This document shows, in pieces, positions 49,108 through 63,500 of a stretch of DNA of 64,000 nt; the first letter of the stretch is position 1; each line of letters starts with the position of its first letter. Source of the DNA: Rostratula benghalensis (taxonomy: Eukaryota; Chordata; Aves; Charadriiformes; Rostratulidae); contig VXAI01000157.1 of NCBI GenBank assembly GCA_013399305.1, positions 1,729,491 through 1,793,490 of the forward strand, read 5' to 3'. Position numbers and translations under genes: made by a program. The notes under the pieces were generated by a model. The model ran no database searches. It was not told where the DNA came from and saw only the letters and a list, made by a program, of their open reading frames with translations.

Positions 49108-52100
49108 TTTCTAACAAAACCTTAGTAGACAGTTCATTTACCCTCTCCAGGGTCACAAAGACCAGGTGGATGTTTGCAAAGATTTGTGTCAGACAGGTAG
49201 GTCCTATCATTTGAACTGCATGTTAAAGGCACACAGAAAGATAATGTCAGCAGACCTAAATTTTATTCCGGTGTGTATTTAATGCATGTACTTCATAATC
49301 TACCAATTTATAGCGTTTATAGTAGCATATATATACCAAATTTATAGTAGCATTGCTTTGATGCAGATGATTGGATCTTCTATCAGTTATTTTGTCTACT
49401 ATATATATTGTCATGCTTCCAAACATCCTGTCAGAAACATATGAAAGTGTTTCATCATTAGCTTGCACTCCAGGAACTCCAGTAAAAGAGTACTCTGGAA
49501 GGGCATTGGTGTGGGTCTTCCTTCTTGCAAGAAATTAATATGGCAGAAATCTCATTCTTGCAGAGTTGCCAGAGGATCCTTTCTCGCAATAGTGCAAAGG
49601 TTCCATCATTGCCTCCTGAAGTAACCAGCTTACTTTCCTACATTTGTGAATTATTTATTCTTTTGAATACTATTTTTCAATATATATATATTTAAAGTTA
49701 CTGATTCTCATTTCTGTTGCAATAATAATGTTTTGTATGCATTGCATTTTCATGATACCTTAAATCTTAAATGAAGACTAACTGACAGCAGTCCAGCCCA
49801 GTGCTCAGAACCCAGGGCTTCTGAAAGTAAGCAAATAGTTCTCCTTCACAACCTTGTTCACCCTGGGCAAAGGGAGTAAGAAGAGTAAAGTGGGATTTAC
49901 TCTTTCCGGAATATGTTTTTGAGAAAGTCATGTCGAGGATTTATATTGAAAAGGGGAGGGGGCAGGAGGGGGAGGAAGGTTTATTGGTTCAATTCCTTTC
50001 AATGGCCTATTCAAAACAAGTTTACTTAATTAACTAAAGCCAGAAGAATTTGTCTGTTTCTCAAACATACACTGCATGAAGAAAGGACAGTCCAAATTCA
50101 AGGTCAGACAGTCTCTTGAAATTAATCATGTAATGATTACCAGTTGCACAGGCTTCCGTGCATCTTTCCTCAAAACGATGCAAAGAACCTAGTTTGGATT
50201 GATTGGCCCTATTTATGACAGTTTACACACTGAATCAAAAAGGGACTTTAGATCTTGTATTTAATGTGGGGAATAAAACACCAGTCTATGGTTAATTCCC
50301 AAGAAGGACTTTAAAACCATGACAAGCATTAATTTTCTAGTAGTCTTCTGCTTAATTAAGATCTTAAAAATATATCTCTGTACATAAATAAAATATTACA
50401 AAAAATGTTAAACTTGAATGTGGTGTAAAATGATTTTTGAAACATTTTAAAAGTATAAAACATATATGTTTATACATGTAACCTATAAAAATATAAAACA
50501 TATAAACCACATATAAAACATAATATTTTAGTTGAAAAATGGAGCTTCAGCTTAAGATGTGACTGTCAACAATCCACCCCACCCCTTATCCTTGACGAGA
50601 ATACAAGCAATTACAAAGAGATATCATTTTAACTTAGTCAGCACTTGCTAGGAAGATACTTTTCAGCTTTGTTTTGATAAGAACTTCTCCAAATGGTTCA
50701 TATTAACCACTAAAACTGCTCCGAACATTCTCTGTTTATTTGTACAAGCCCAAGTAAATTTTTTTGCTGAAAGCACTGGCTGAAAGAGAGTTTTAGTGGT
50801 GGGCTTAGAGTCAGGCAGCCACATGAAAGAATCTGTTTCTGTTTTGTGTTAGAGGTCCTCCACTGTATCATCAGAAGTAAACAATACACACATGTCAATA
50901 AGAGAACCAGGACTGAGCCACAATAGCAGTAAGTTTTAAAGCAAGCTCACTTTGCCACATTCTTCAGGTTGAGATATCTACCACCATATACCTCGTAGAA
51001 GTGACATTTCTATTTGTTTCTTGTCTTCTTTCCCTTTTCTCCATTTTACAATGATATAGTATCAACAGCTGTAAAAGATTTTAAAGTTTATTAGTATGCA
51101 TTCTCCAAAGAACCTGCTGTGCAAAGCACCTCTTAGTGCATAGATTGTTTTACCTTCAAGAACAGCATAGCTAAAGGAATACAGTTTGGCTTCTGTAAGA
51201 CACAAGATCATTCATGCAGCAAACTAATATAAACATGTTGAAAAAAACGAACAGCAGAACTTGTAGAAGCTGCAACTATGTACATATGAATAAGGAAAGT
51301 CTGCTCAAAATATAGCCTATGGTACACAGATGGAGAAAAATGCTTAAGACTTCCCACTGTTCTTTCTGTAGACTGCCAGTAAAAAATTACCTTTGAAGTT
51401 TCCTATTTATGGTCAGAGGTCAAGATTAACAGATCTCATTTTGTTTCCTGATAAAGACTTGTGTTGTCCTATGCAGTCAATAGAAATTCAGTAATATCTC
51501 AAAGCAAATACAAATGAAGGTTGTATTCTTCAGCTACATGCATGATTCAAAAGTAGACAGATTCAAGTGTTCCCTAGTACTAGCAGAAGTTGGCAGCACT
51601 GCAGAAACACCTCTGCTGTGGAGATAAAAAATTCAATATTATTTGCAGCCTGGTCAACTTGCTTCAGAGAAATCACTGAGAAACTAGGCTGAAAATTAAA
51701 ACATGGAGCGACAAATTTAATCTTTTTGCACTGAGAACAAGCATAATCAGTGATGTGTGGGTTTGGTCTGCAGGATTTCACCCACCCACAGAATAATCCC
51801 TATTCAGAGCATAAAAATTTAGGGGAATCCAAAACACAAACTGTGTCAAAGAACGCACCAGCAACAACCCTTCACACAGCCCTCTGAAAAGTCATCTTAG
51901 AGCGCAGCTGCACCGACACAAGCTATTCATCACACTCATTGTATGTGCTGCAATTGTCAGGGGAATATAATGGTCAATCATATAATCATCTGTGTTATAG
52001 TAAAGTAGTAAAGCAATGTAAAATCACCTTTTTTTGTCTTCCCTGGGGTCTGCCTCCTCCCTGTAAACCATCTTTTTTGAATCCCTACTGTCTGCAGGAG

Positions 52101-52389
52101 CACTGACATGAATACTTGCAGCTGTGTACAAATTGGTAGGAACAGCTCATGCTCTTGAAAGCTTCCAGATTTTGCAATATGACTCATACACTTTGATAAT
52201 TTTAAGAAATCTTCATTATTTCTAGATTTTTCTGTTCTGAGCTACTTTACATTTATAAAGTAACTAGAACATAAGCATAAGAGAGATCACTTCTAAAACA
52301 GACTCCTGATGCAAAAAATATACATTTCAGATAGCACAATCTTGATTCTTTTGAGCTGGTTTTTAGATTAATTTTATGGCAAAGACTAT
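49108..52389. other. Non-coding AT-rich DNA
   Basis: No gene supported. Holds the degenerate ATAAAACATA repeat at 50454-50525. Runs into the assembly gap. Confidence 0.55.
50454..50525. repeat. Degenerate AT-rich tandem repeat
   Basis: TATAAAACATA-type units occur about four to five times with varying spacers. Confidence 0.8.
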
Positions 52390-52545
52390 NNNNNNNNNNN
52401 NNNNNNNNNNNNNNNNNNNNNNNNNNNNNNNNNNNNNNNNNNNNNNNNNNNNNNNNNNNNNNNNNNNNNNNNNNNNNNNNNNNNNNNNNNNNNNNNNNNN
52501 NNNNNNNNNNNNNNNNNNNNNNNNNNNNNNNNNNNNNNNNNNNNN
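52390..52545. other. Assembly gap (156 N)
   Basis: Unknown bases. Flanks are AT-rich. The 74-residue open frame drawn across it is an artefact of N bases. Confidence 1.
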
Positions 52546-55500
52546 AATTAAAATATATTGGATGAACAGAATATTATATATGTCAATACAATATGTTTAA
52601 AACATTTTTGCCAGGTTTTGATTGAAGAAAGGATTTTGTTCCAACAAACTGATTTTTATGCATGTAAGACCCAATCAGCTTTAATATAAAATTAGATGTA
52701 TTTAATAAATGACAATGGAAGAACAAGAAGAACAAGCAAATAAAAACAGAAATCTTTTTTCAAGATCACTTTAGCTGTTCAGCCATCATCAAAAAGCTAT
52801 AGGTAAATCACATGCTTCAATAAGGATCTGCCCAGCAAAAAACCAAGAGGAGAATATTAAATGAGAAAAATTCCATCCACAGAGAACTACATGAAAAAAT
52901 GCTAAGCTACTGATTGTAGAGAAGAAACACTGCTGAATTTTACATAAAAATTTATTCCACTAATATATTTTATAGTTCTTTCAAAGTTCTAAGATTTTAA
53001 ATTGCCTTGGTTTTGATCTAAATTAATCATTTTACTAAATGGTTTTAAATTTCAAGTATTATGGTTCAGAGCCCCTGAAGAACTTATTATAATTTCTATC
53101 AGGATAATAATAGTGACTGCTTTGCGTGCTATTACAACTTATGTCAACAGATTTAAACAATTTCTACAATCTTACTTTCAAACATAGAGATATATTAAAA
53201 TATTAATCCAATGGAACGAGTATTCTAGTCTGTGAAGTATCCAAACTGAGATTTTAATCCTATTATTATGTGCTACAGCATATACTCTCACTGAAAGGAT
53301 ATAAAGCCCTGCAATTTCTCTTTTACTGGAACTGTTGAAAACACATCTAGCTTTGTATATATTTATAGCTGCCAATGAACTGGTAATGATGAAGCAAATG
53401 AAACCCTCGTATACTAATCACAGGTAATGTACAGTTCTTAAGGTGACTGCATTCCTGATTACAGGTTTGTAAGCTCGGGAATGGATGTCACCCCATGCTG
53501 CTCAGATGTACCAGCTACTCAACAGATTTTAACTAGGAACAAAAAGGAAAGGATGTTTTGAAATGCAAATTCAGATCTCGTATTTTCCTTCTACACTTGC
53601 TATTTAATCTTTCCAAAATGTCTGAATAAAATGACAAAACATCACAGCCCTGCTTAATTTCAAAGCATCAAATTCCTTTAATTTAAAAAGCTGCTCAATT
53701 GTCATTTGTTTATGGGGAAGCTACAAAGATGTACATTATAACCACTCACTGATTAAGCTCCAAGCATATAATTTTGTTTCTATACTTCAAAACGATAAGT
53801 AGTCCTTTCTGGCTATGGAGAATGTAGTACTATTTAGTGAATATTCTCCTTGTTCAATATTCCCTTTTCTAGCATTTACTTAATAACAGCTAGTTAGATT
53901 CAGCTTAGTTGTCGGTTACATTTTTTATGATTATTACTGCTCAATTCCATGCCAACTTGCAGCAAATGTGCTCATATAGCCTAGATAATTATGTGTGATT
54001 TTCTCCCTTAATGAAAGATAAATAATTTGGCAGTCCTGCCTCATGTATTTTTTCTATTTCAATACAACTCATTGTTTAGATTAGGTCTTTTTTTTTTAAT
54101 ATGGCTTTGCAAGCAGTATAAAATGTGTTCCTTAAATCAATTATGTAGCTTTTAGTGCAAGGTACTGCCATTTGAATTAAAGATTTGCATATGATCATTA
54201 AGCACTAATATTACATTACTATTTAATCATAATGATATAGTTCTTTGTTTACAAACTAAATAATCTGCTATATAGGCAGAGCATTTTCAAAAGCAAGAGT
54301 AGAAGGTGCATTTATAGCAGCCAAATAGAATGAAAAGCACTAGTCAGTTCTAATTTCTATTAGACCCTATTTCTTCTTGTCAACAAATCTTAATGCAAAG
54401 AGACACAAGTCAAGGCAGAACAGGACTGAAAAAGGACAGAAGTATTGTGTGGTAATACCTATTTTCAAACCAGATTGTAATTCACGGTGTTAATCTTACA
54501 AATCTCAGGTAGTTGTTATGGTTTCACACAATACAAAAGAGTGATCAACAGAAAATAAAATTTTTAATGGACACCTGTATTTAAAACTGTGGTTGCGCGA
54601 CTAATCTTCAGTTCTAATTTTTTAATTGCTGGGAGGAAATTTAATTATCAGCCAGAAAAACCAGACAGCTCTACTTCAGTGTTCTCCAGTGACCATGAAT
54701 GATGCATAAAGATGTTGAGCGCCACCCAGAACAGCCAGACAAAAAAGATAACAATCAGCTTGGCAGTTTTAGTTTATGTGCTCCAGCAATTTTTCTGCAA
54801 AAGTGGGACACCACAAAACAAGGGGAACAAAGAGGGCAGAGCGGCTTAGGCAGGTCAGAGGGCTGGTTTATCATCCTACATTTCTTTGCCTGCTGGAAGA
54901 GAGATTTATACAGGAAAAACAAATACTGAAAGAAGTGGGGGAGTGAGAAGGGAAATAAATGAGATTCCAATTCATCTTTTGCTTAATAACCCTTGCTAAG
55001 ATAAATTCAGTATGAACAGCATCGAGTTCCAATCAAAAAAGAAATAATTACAATTAAGGGGTGATATTAGAAAATAATAAAGCTAAGCCCAAGAAATTAA
55101 CTGTTCACAAGTAAACTCTATTTACGAGGAAAAGACAAATTCAATGTAAAACATAACTCATGTGGAAACCTCCATGAGACCAGTATTCTTTGTTTTGATG
55201 GTGTGTTTTTCTTTGGTTTGCACCAACTGAAGCAAGTATCAGCATAATTCTGGCAGAAACAAGTCTGTGGGTGACAGAGTGGATATGCAGCTGAATAAAC
55301 CATTGGATTAGAGCACTGCTGTGCAACAGTTTTTATTCTTTAAATCAAGCTGTGTTGCTCAGACTGGGAAAGGAAATTCCAGACATGTAGCTGCCTAGGG
55401 CCACCACCAGAGTAAAACATTTAGGTATGACAAGGTCAAGAAAGAGTCAGGGAAACAAAAGCAGAAATAACAGTTAAGTACTCAACCAACTAATATCATA

Positions 55501-58500
55501 CCAGGCTAAAACTCCTTGGTCCTGGTAACCAAACTTAAAGTGGGATTTCCCACAGTGGAATCAAATGAGATCAAGATGGACAAGGGAGAAAAGAATCAGG
55601 CCTACAAACTGAATTAAGATTATACTCAGCATTTCTTTTCCAACAGGCAAAATTAGGTGTCTGAAAGAACGTATATTTATTTTAAGTGTACTTTGTAAGC
55701 CAGACATGATTGCTGAACGTGTTCTCTGTTGCTGAACGGAGTATATGTGAAATAGGTAACTGTTCCTGTGTCAGCCAGCCAAGCAGCATAGTCATGCACA
55801 GAGTGCATTTCAGATGGAGCTGAAGAACTGCTGCAGATAGAGTTGCCTCTGTTCCAAATCAAAAGTAAATTCTTTGAGAAAATAGAGTAAATAGAGGATC
55901 TTTATTATAATGAAGCATTTGGAGTATTATAGGTATCCAGAATAGCAGACATGATGAATTCACTGCTCAAATGCTATAACATGGTTTACATATTAGACTT
56001 TGGGAGATCACGTACTGACTTCATATATAAACTCACAGGAAAGCGGCTCATTACTTGTTTCAGTCTGTATATCTCTAAGTTCCACAAATATACTGTCTAA
56101 CCTACAATCTACAGAGTAAATATGTCCCTTCAAGTATTTAGAGGAATTATGTATTCTCTATTTTTTTCCAGGTTGTTGGAAAATTAGTGGAGAGAAAAGA
56201 GAGCTAGAATGTAAAGTTCTCCTGAGCACTCAGAAGAACAGCAAGCTATCACATTATTACAGAGCACATTGGTATTAGCTGAGCCTTAGGAAAAGCAGTA
56301 AGGCCATTGATGAATCAAATAGCTACAGGAAAAAAAGGTTGATGGGATGGGGAGGAGAAAGTCAGAATAGACTTAAGCTTTGGGCCTTACAGTCTCCAGC
56401 AATTTTGTTTCTCTATATTGTTAGGAGTTGAAGCTGTTTATAATTACAAGTGCTATGTTACCCTTAAATATGGAATACTTTTAAAAAAAGACTTATTATA
56501 TCCTTGTTGCTGAGCCGTAAGACTGATTTTTGCATGATTTCCTGATCTCCTTGGTGTCAATATATGACATTTCATTATTTAGAATAAAATTTCTTAGAAA
56601 ATCATTCTGCTTTTTGTATTTAAAAAAAAAAAAAGTTAACCATTGTATTTTCTTTTCTTTCATAAGTAGTATCCTTCAAAACTATTGCAAAATCTTAGTA
56701 TATCTGAGACTGAAATGCTGTCTGAGGACTGTAGAAAAACAACTAAGAACAAGTGTATTCAAATAACTGTCTATGCCTTGGGATATCCAAAAGCAATCTG
56801 TGTTTTCACTGTGAAGCAGAGAGTACAGATGAGCTTAGGCTCTTTCTGTTATGTCTGTGATCTGAGCAGGTGGATTCACTGTTTTCAAAGGTGGTATTGT
56901 AAAAGGCAAATAAAATTTGGTGTGCCCCTGTTCCGTACAGTGTCACCACTTGTTCCTTCTAGCCCGTCTGCCTCACGACATCTTGCAGATCTCCAGACTC
57001 TAGTTTTTTTGGAAAAGCCTTCCCACCTGCCTCTCTCCTTTATCTTTTATCACACATACCAGAAGACAACATGTTCTTGCAATATTTCACTGCAGTATGT
57101 CTTAAAAGCCCTAGATGGATGCTAATCCCTTTGCACAGCTGTCACAAGCTGCATGGCGCCTGAAGCAGCTGAGCAGTGATTTTGACTGAAGCATCACACT
57201 GCAACAGCAGCTGCATGGTGGGCTTCTCTACCTCCAGACCTGATCTGAATTGAACTCTGGGACAAGAACAGCAGTAGGGCTTCTAGCATTTTCTGTGAAG
57301 AGCTAAAAGCACGGTAGATTGTAGTAGGCAGTAACCAAGCAAGAACACTCATGCTTTCAGGCAACATTTAAGGAGTACTCGGATCTTGTTCCAATTCTCT
57401 GCACAAAAGCAAATTTCACCTGCAATGAATATGAAGAAAATTGTGAACTGGGCAGGAATGTAAATTTCCCATTATCGCTGTGAGGCACAGCTTTTCATTA
57501 AGTTTAAAAAAAAGAAAAAATGAAGGTTCAAAAAAATGTGAATGTATGCTTTTTCTGAGATATAATTTTTCTTTTTGCACTTAAAAGAAGAGGAATATGA
57601 AATGGTATTTGTTGTGCCAGAATGAACCATTTATCCTATGCAGTTCTTAAATACTTAGTACATAATATTTTAAATTTCGAAAAGACCTTGCACATTGTGG
57701 ACTGTAATCTACTAATAATATGGAGGTGATCTGCTCCTAGACACATTCAGCTTTGATGGAAGACAAACAAGAAAAATAAATCAAATTAACATAATAGACA
57801 TAGACAATTTTACAAAGCTCTGATAGGAGAACACATTGTCATATACCCTGTAGGCTTGAAAAGTAGAGATGATCTATTTTGATATAAACCAAGAAGATTT
57901 AAAGGGACCAGACTGTGACTTTCAAGATCATACAGATAGGCTGTTTAAGAACACCATTCCAGAAAGTGCATCAGGAAAGCCATGGCTCAAAGGTTTCTTG
58001 ACACACTACTCCTTGGATATTTCTGTGGGCAGATTTTTCTTTTCCCCAATCTTACTCCTCACAGAAAATCAAGATTTAATTTTAGATGTTCAGAATACAG
58101 AAGGACAAGGATGGCCATATCTTTGACAGCACTACCCCCACCCCCGCCTTGCTCCTATGGCATCAAGAAAGAGCACTGCAATATCTAACCTTAAAGGGTT
58201 ATGGTTCTATCTCCTAAACCCCTTACTCATTATTGAGTCAGAGCTCTGAACCCATCATTTTTTGTGACATTGAAAACAGGTCAAATTGACTTTCTTCTGA
58301 TGGAAAACCTGTCTCCAAATTGTTGCCTCTGAACAAGTTTCCTGCTACTGTTTTTATCTGGTACATCCTTAATTTTTTAAAAAATGTAGTTTGCCACCTA
58401 TTACTCAGAAGACTTCATGTCAATGCAGACTTCCTGCACTTACAGCACATTTCAAGTTCAAAGACTTTCCAGCAAGTATTACTGTACTGAGAATGCTTTC

Positions 58501-60373
58501 CTTTAAAGATTGCCATGTTACTGTTAGCAAGCGACAACATGACCTTGGGACGTTTCATATAGCACAAAAGGGTACTTCTTTGAAGACTTGTGATATCATA
58601 TAATGGAGTTCCTGCCCAGATATTCATAATGGTGTTTCTCAGACTCCCAGTCTTAACATTGGCAAATGCTTTTTACAGTCCAGGTTTTTATGATTACATA
58701 GTTTTGCAGGGTTTTCAAAAAATGCTTAGGTTTGTGTGTGCTGAGTTGTTTAAGCCTCTGTACATTGCACAAAGAGGAGCAAATGAAGAAAAGCACATTC
58801 TTAATGCTTGTGCTTGGCAGAAGCAACAACCATTACTTGGTGCTTTTACAGGACTGCCAACTGTGCTTGCTGTTCAGGAGAAAGACAGCCACCATTTCAC
58901 CTATTGCAAGGTAGCAAATGCCACCCGATGTCAGTGAGCCTCCCACAATGAGCCATAGTAGCCCAAGTACTTTGAAACTGTAAGGAAGGATGTAATTTCA
59001 TAAGCCAGAGAGCAAAAAGATACGTTAGTCTCTAAAGACTGCAGGAATTCCCACTTCATGTTGTAATGGTAGTCTAACTGTGGCACAATGCCTTATTATT
59101 TTACAGCATATACTTAAGCATACCACTAATTCAGCAGTTTACCTTATGCTATACTTACTCTATATTTCAGGAGCTTAACCCCTCAAGTTTTCTCTTTATT
59201 CATGCAGCTATGCCTTCTTAAAATCTCTGGAGGAAAATTCTCATGTATTCACTAAAATGTAGATTTTTCTGTTAAATAATTCAATCAAATCAAACTTCCT
59301 CAGAGCAGTGGAATACACTGTTTGCCATTAAACACTATTTCCTCTGTATTTCAGTCCAAGCTGTTTGATCTGAATGAAGATTTGCAAAAAATCCCCATAT
59401 CTCAGAAGCAAATGGAAACAAAGTAATTGTTACATACATACCCTCAAAAAAAGTTGTCTCATCATTTCTGGACTCAGCAAAAAATCCAAGCTCTTCTTGT
59501 TTGATCATATGCAATAGGCATTTTTTTTGACAAGACCTTGAGCATTTAGAGAAAATACGTTGTAATGAAATCAAAATTATGCCAAGAAATTTGTCCTCTT
59601 ATTCCACACCATTAAAGCAGTCTCACTTTATCCTGCAGACAGTAAAGGAAGGATTTATTTGAATGAATCTTTTTATTTCTTGTAGCCATCATTTGCAGTT
59701 ATGATTGGTTTCCTCACCCTTCGTAAAACAGTAGTTTTACTTTTTCAATTTAGTCTCCTAGCTGCTGAAAAATGTAACACAAATAACCTACACAGCACCT
59801 CAAATGAGATGCAGTAGAACACAACTGAGAAGGCTCAAAAAGCTCTGATGATACATTTTACTGTGGGGTGGGGGGAAAATATCCCTTTTTTATTACTTTA
59901 AAGTAAACACAAATTTTCCTACACTGTGTAAGCCATATTTACAATGGAGTACAAAAATTCTGTAAATTCTAGTTTCCCACAAATTTGCTATATTGGAAAG
60001 CTAATTGATGCAAGATTGTTTTTCAGGTTTTTGTTTACTGGTGCATGATTTTGGGTTGTTTTTTTTCTCCTACATCTAGAACACCTCAGTCTCAGGATAA
60101 ATTGTTATTTCCTTTCTCAGACCAATCTTTAAAGATGGGCAACCGCCTCTCACATAAACCAGAGAAAAGGTAGTTTTCCAGTAAAAGGATAAAAAATATA
60201 TCTCCTATCAATTACAGTCTCCAACTGGCAGAGCAATGAGGTGGTGAACCCTCAGTCTAGTAAAGGTCTTTTTGATGGAAGCACATTAGAGTTAGAAAAA
60301 GACAGCCAGGGTGTGCTAAGCTCTGGCAGTCCTGAGGCAATGATTAGCAGTGGACATATGTTGCAAGAGCTGC
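52546..60373. other. Non-coding AT-rich DNA
   Basis: No gene or interspersed repeat supported. A run of 12 or so A lies near 56623. The 146-codon frame at 56685-57125 starts with TTG and the 115-codon frame at 58590-58937 starts with GTG; neither shows a known domain. The stretch 54160-54260 contains a perfect ATTTGCAT octamer; see findings. Confidence 0.55.
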
Positions 60374-60551
60374 AAAAATACTAAACAAAACTAAACAATA
60401 CTAAACAAAAAATACTAAACAAAAACTAGTGACAAAAACCCCAACAAAACAGCAACAACAAAAAACTCCAAAAGAAAAAACAAAAACAAAAAACCAACCA
60501 AACACACACAAAACCCCACAAAAACTAAAACCAAACCCAAAACCAACAACC
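60374..60551. repeat. A/C-only low-complexity tract with ACTAAACAAA units
   Basis: 60379-60427 consists of ACTAAACAAA/ACTAAACAAT units. From 60430 the plus strand is almost entirely A and C with very few T or G. The lysine/threonine/proline-rich frame across it is a composition artefact. Confidence 0.9.
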
Positions 60552-63500
60552 TTAGGAAGTCACAAGGTGCTTCTCTGCGGAAATCTTCCCGTTATTCAGG
60601 TGATCTCTCTTCTCACTATTCCATGAAAGCTAAACCTTTGACCTTAATGGGAGGAAGAGAACACCCCATTTAAACTATAAGTGATCAAATAACACTACTA
60701 CTGTTCAAGATGCAAGTAAACATATTAATTTCTCTTGTTGCACTTCTGTGCCACATTTAGGGAACTGAAATATTTTTTTGTGGCTTTCAGTGCAGCTTAC
60801 ATTTAAACAGGTCAGGTTTTTAATATTCCCACAATGAAATTGCAATTCAGTTTATGTACTTCATTTATGTTTACATGCGCAACAGAGTAATATGTAGGCT
60901 AATTTCTGATCCATTACGTTTCCTCCCATCCCTGTCAGGAACACAAAGCATTTTGCAAGACTGGAATTATGTGATTTCTGAGCAAAGACCATGGGTGCAG
61001 AGAAGCAGAAAAACAAGAACCAGAAGTCAGGCAACTCCTAAATAAAAATATAAATTATGTGGATTTAAAAGAGAAAAGCTACAGGAACCAATTTCATTTA
61101 TGCAACATCAAAGATATTATTTTGGGTTTTTTATTAATTTCTTTGAGGTAAAAAGAAAGCCTTCTTATGCACATACATTGAAATGCCTCGACATAATGTG
61201 CTCATATTATTTTCTACCTCAGGAATGTCAAAAGAAAAAGTTTTAAGTAGAAATATTAGAAAATTATTTACTTCCTTGACACAATTCATCAGATCAATGC
61301 TTCATATGCAAATATCTTCCATGTTAAGATGGTGATAGATAACAGAAAGCTATGACAAAATTGACATGATTAGTGTCATTTGTGTTTGTTCTGTGAAGTT
61401 TTCTAACCACCTTCTGTGCATGTAGGTCCTTTGTGTTTTCATCAGAAGCACCTTCAAGATTTTAAAGTATGTTTTTCCACAGCATAGATTAAATTGTACA
61501 GATTTTATAGGGTTTTTTCCTTTAAATTTGTAGGAATTCACTTGCTTTCAAAACCATGTTTCCCATTCAACCTTAAAGGAGCGCAGTGTGTTTAAACTTA
61601 AGGATTAATAACCTCTATGAATGCAAAAGACAGACTCAAGGTGTAGGAGTAAGCATGTCTGAATACAAATCAAACATCATCTAATTAAAGAGGTTTTTTA
61701 TTTCCCTAACGAAGTGTTTCAGTAAAGGAAATTTTGTAATACAGGGTACTAATGAACACGGTAATAAAAACCAAGTAAATCTTCCTGAATTTTGATTTTC
61801 TACTAAATGCTTCTTGTTTAGAAAATAATTTCTTATATAAAGATTTATACATTAAAATAGAAAGTTCGTTTGTTCTTATATGGGATCTATAAAAGTAAAG
61901 TAACATACAGTTTCCAAGTGATCAGCTACAAGGAAGTACTAAGGCTCATGTCACACTGTACAATATTAATTATCTTATTTTTTGTTAAGTATTTCAACCT
62001 GGAAAAACCATTTAATTCCATTCCAAACAGAGACCAATAAGAGGCAGGATATGCAGTCCAGTCAGCAGTTATTTATATGGAGACTCTGACTATTGTAACA
62101 CAGACAAGGCAGGATCAAGTTGATTTAGTTCTCCAGTAATATTAATTATAAACTTGACAAATGGTCTCCTTGTGTTGAGAACAAAAGCAAACTTCTCAGT
62201 TTCCATACACCAAGTTATGCAATATTCATAATAGTTCTCATCCATTCACAAATCACAAGATGAAGTAATAAAAGACCTAGCCTAAAATAGATGCATAAAA
62301 CAGCACACTGTGATGAAACTGCAGCTGACAGTTTTGACACCACTTGCTCGGCGCAGATCATGCAAAGACAGAAACACTGTGGCAGGAAATAGGCAAATGA
62401 ATGTTAAGCCCTATGCCTTGACAAAAATAGCTGTTTAAAAATTCAAAAGACGGTAACATGTTTATGAGTATATTTATATTTCTCTCATCTTACCAAGCAT
62501 TAATCAAATATTCCTAATACTATTGCAGGGAGAGGGAGGAGGAAGTAATTTATATTTGTCCTGTTATAATAAAATGACCTTACTTCTTGGATATAACTGT
62601 GTTTTTTTGTACATTTTAAAACATCTGCTTTGAAAATCTTTCATGGCTTTGAAAATCATTCATGGCTCATACATTCTGTAAGAACAATGTTTCTTAGAGG
62701 GATTAATGGATGTAAGTTTCTTTAGTCATCTACCTCAGTTACCAGATGAAATGTAGAGTTTCTACAGCCAACAGATGCTTACTCCCTACTTGAATGTTCA
62801 CTTGTCATTAGTACCATACAAAAGTAAAAGGATGCCAAACAACGTCCGATTATATGATGGGCAGAATTTTTTAACCTTTGAGGTTAATTTGTAAATATGC
62901 AGCCCTTACAATCAGAAAAAAATCTAATAATTAAATCTACATTCTTAGCAATGTCTGTACAATTAAAACTTGTATGGTACTATAAAAGATATCCGAAAGT
63001 ATGAAAATAAATTTATTACTGTTCTGTAGCATATTTTTTATCATTGATTATTTTTATACAGAAAAACATTTCAACAAAAAAGTGTTTCATGTGTTAAATA
63101 CATGATAAAACTGGAATATGCATTGCAGAAAGCAAGTATTTTCTAAATCCGTTCATATCATATAGATACTTGATATTTATATGCACAAACACATATAAGT
63201 ATACACAACCACATGTGTGTGTAAGGTTAAAAACGCTCCTGGAATGGAACCTTAGTACATTTTTTACGATGAAGGCTATGTAGACTCTGAATTAGCTTTA
63301 ACCTCAGTAGCATGAACACAGACAGCTACGTAGACGTATCAGATTGTAAAACCTTCCCCAGATGGTTGAGATGTTATTTATCTCCATGTGACTTCAGACA
63401 TACTACTAGTAATGTAAAGTCTGCCAATGGAAGTACAGTTTTATGTGGTTCTTCCAAAAGCCAGTTTATACACATAGATTTCTAAGACAAAATGCTACAC

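Noticed and set aside
52376..52600. 74-codon frame
   Set aside because: Most of it is unknown bases in the assembly gap.
56685..57125. 146-codon plus-strand frame
   Set aside because: Begins at TTG, has no recognised domain, and is within the length expected by chance for the window.
58590..58937. 115-codon frame with a possible exon at about 58852-58909
   Set aside because: Begins at GTG; the acceptor is fair but the donor (AAG|GTAGCA) is poor and no domain is seen.
60429..60626. Lys/Thr/Pro/Gln-rich 65-codon frame
   Set aside because: Translation of an A/C low-complexity tract; no T means no stop codon on that strand.
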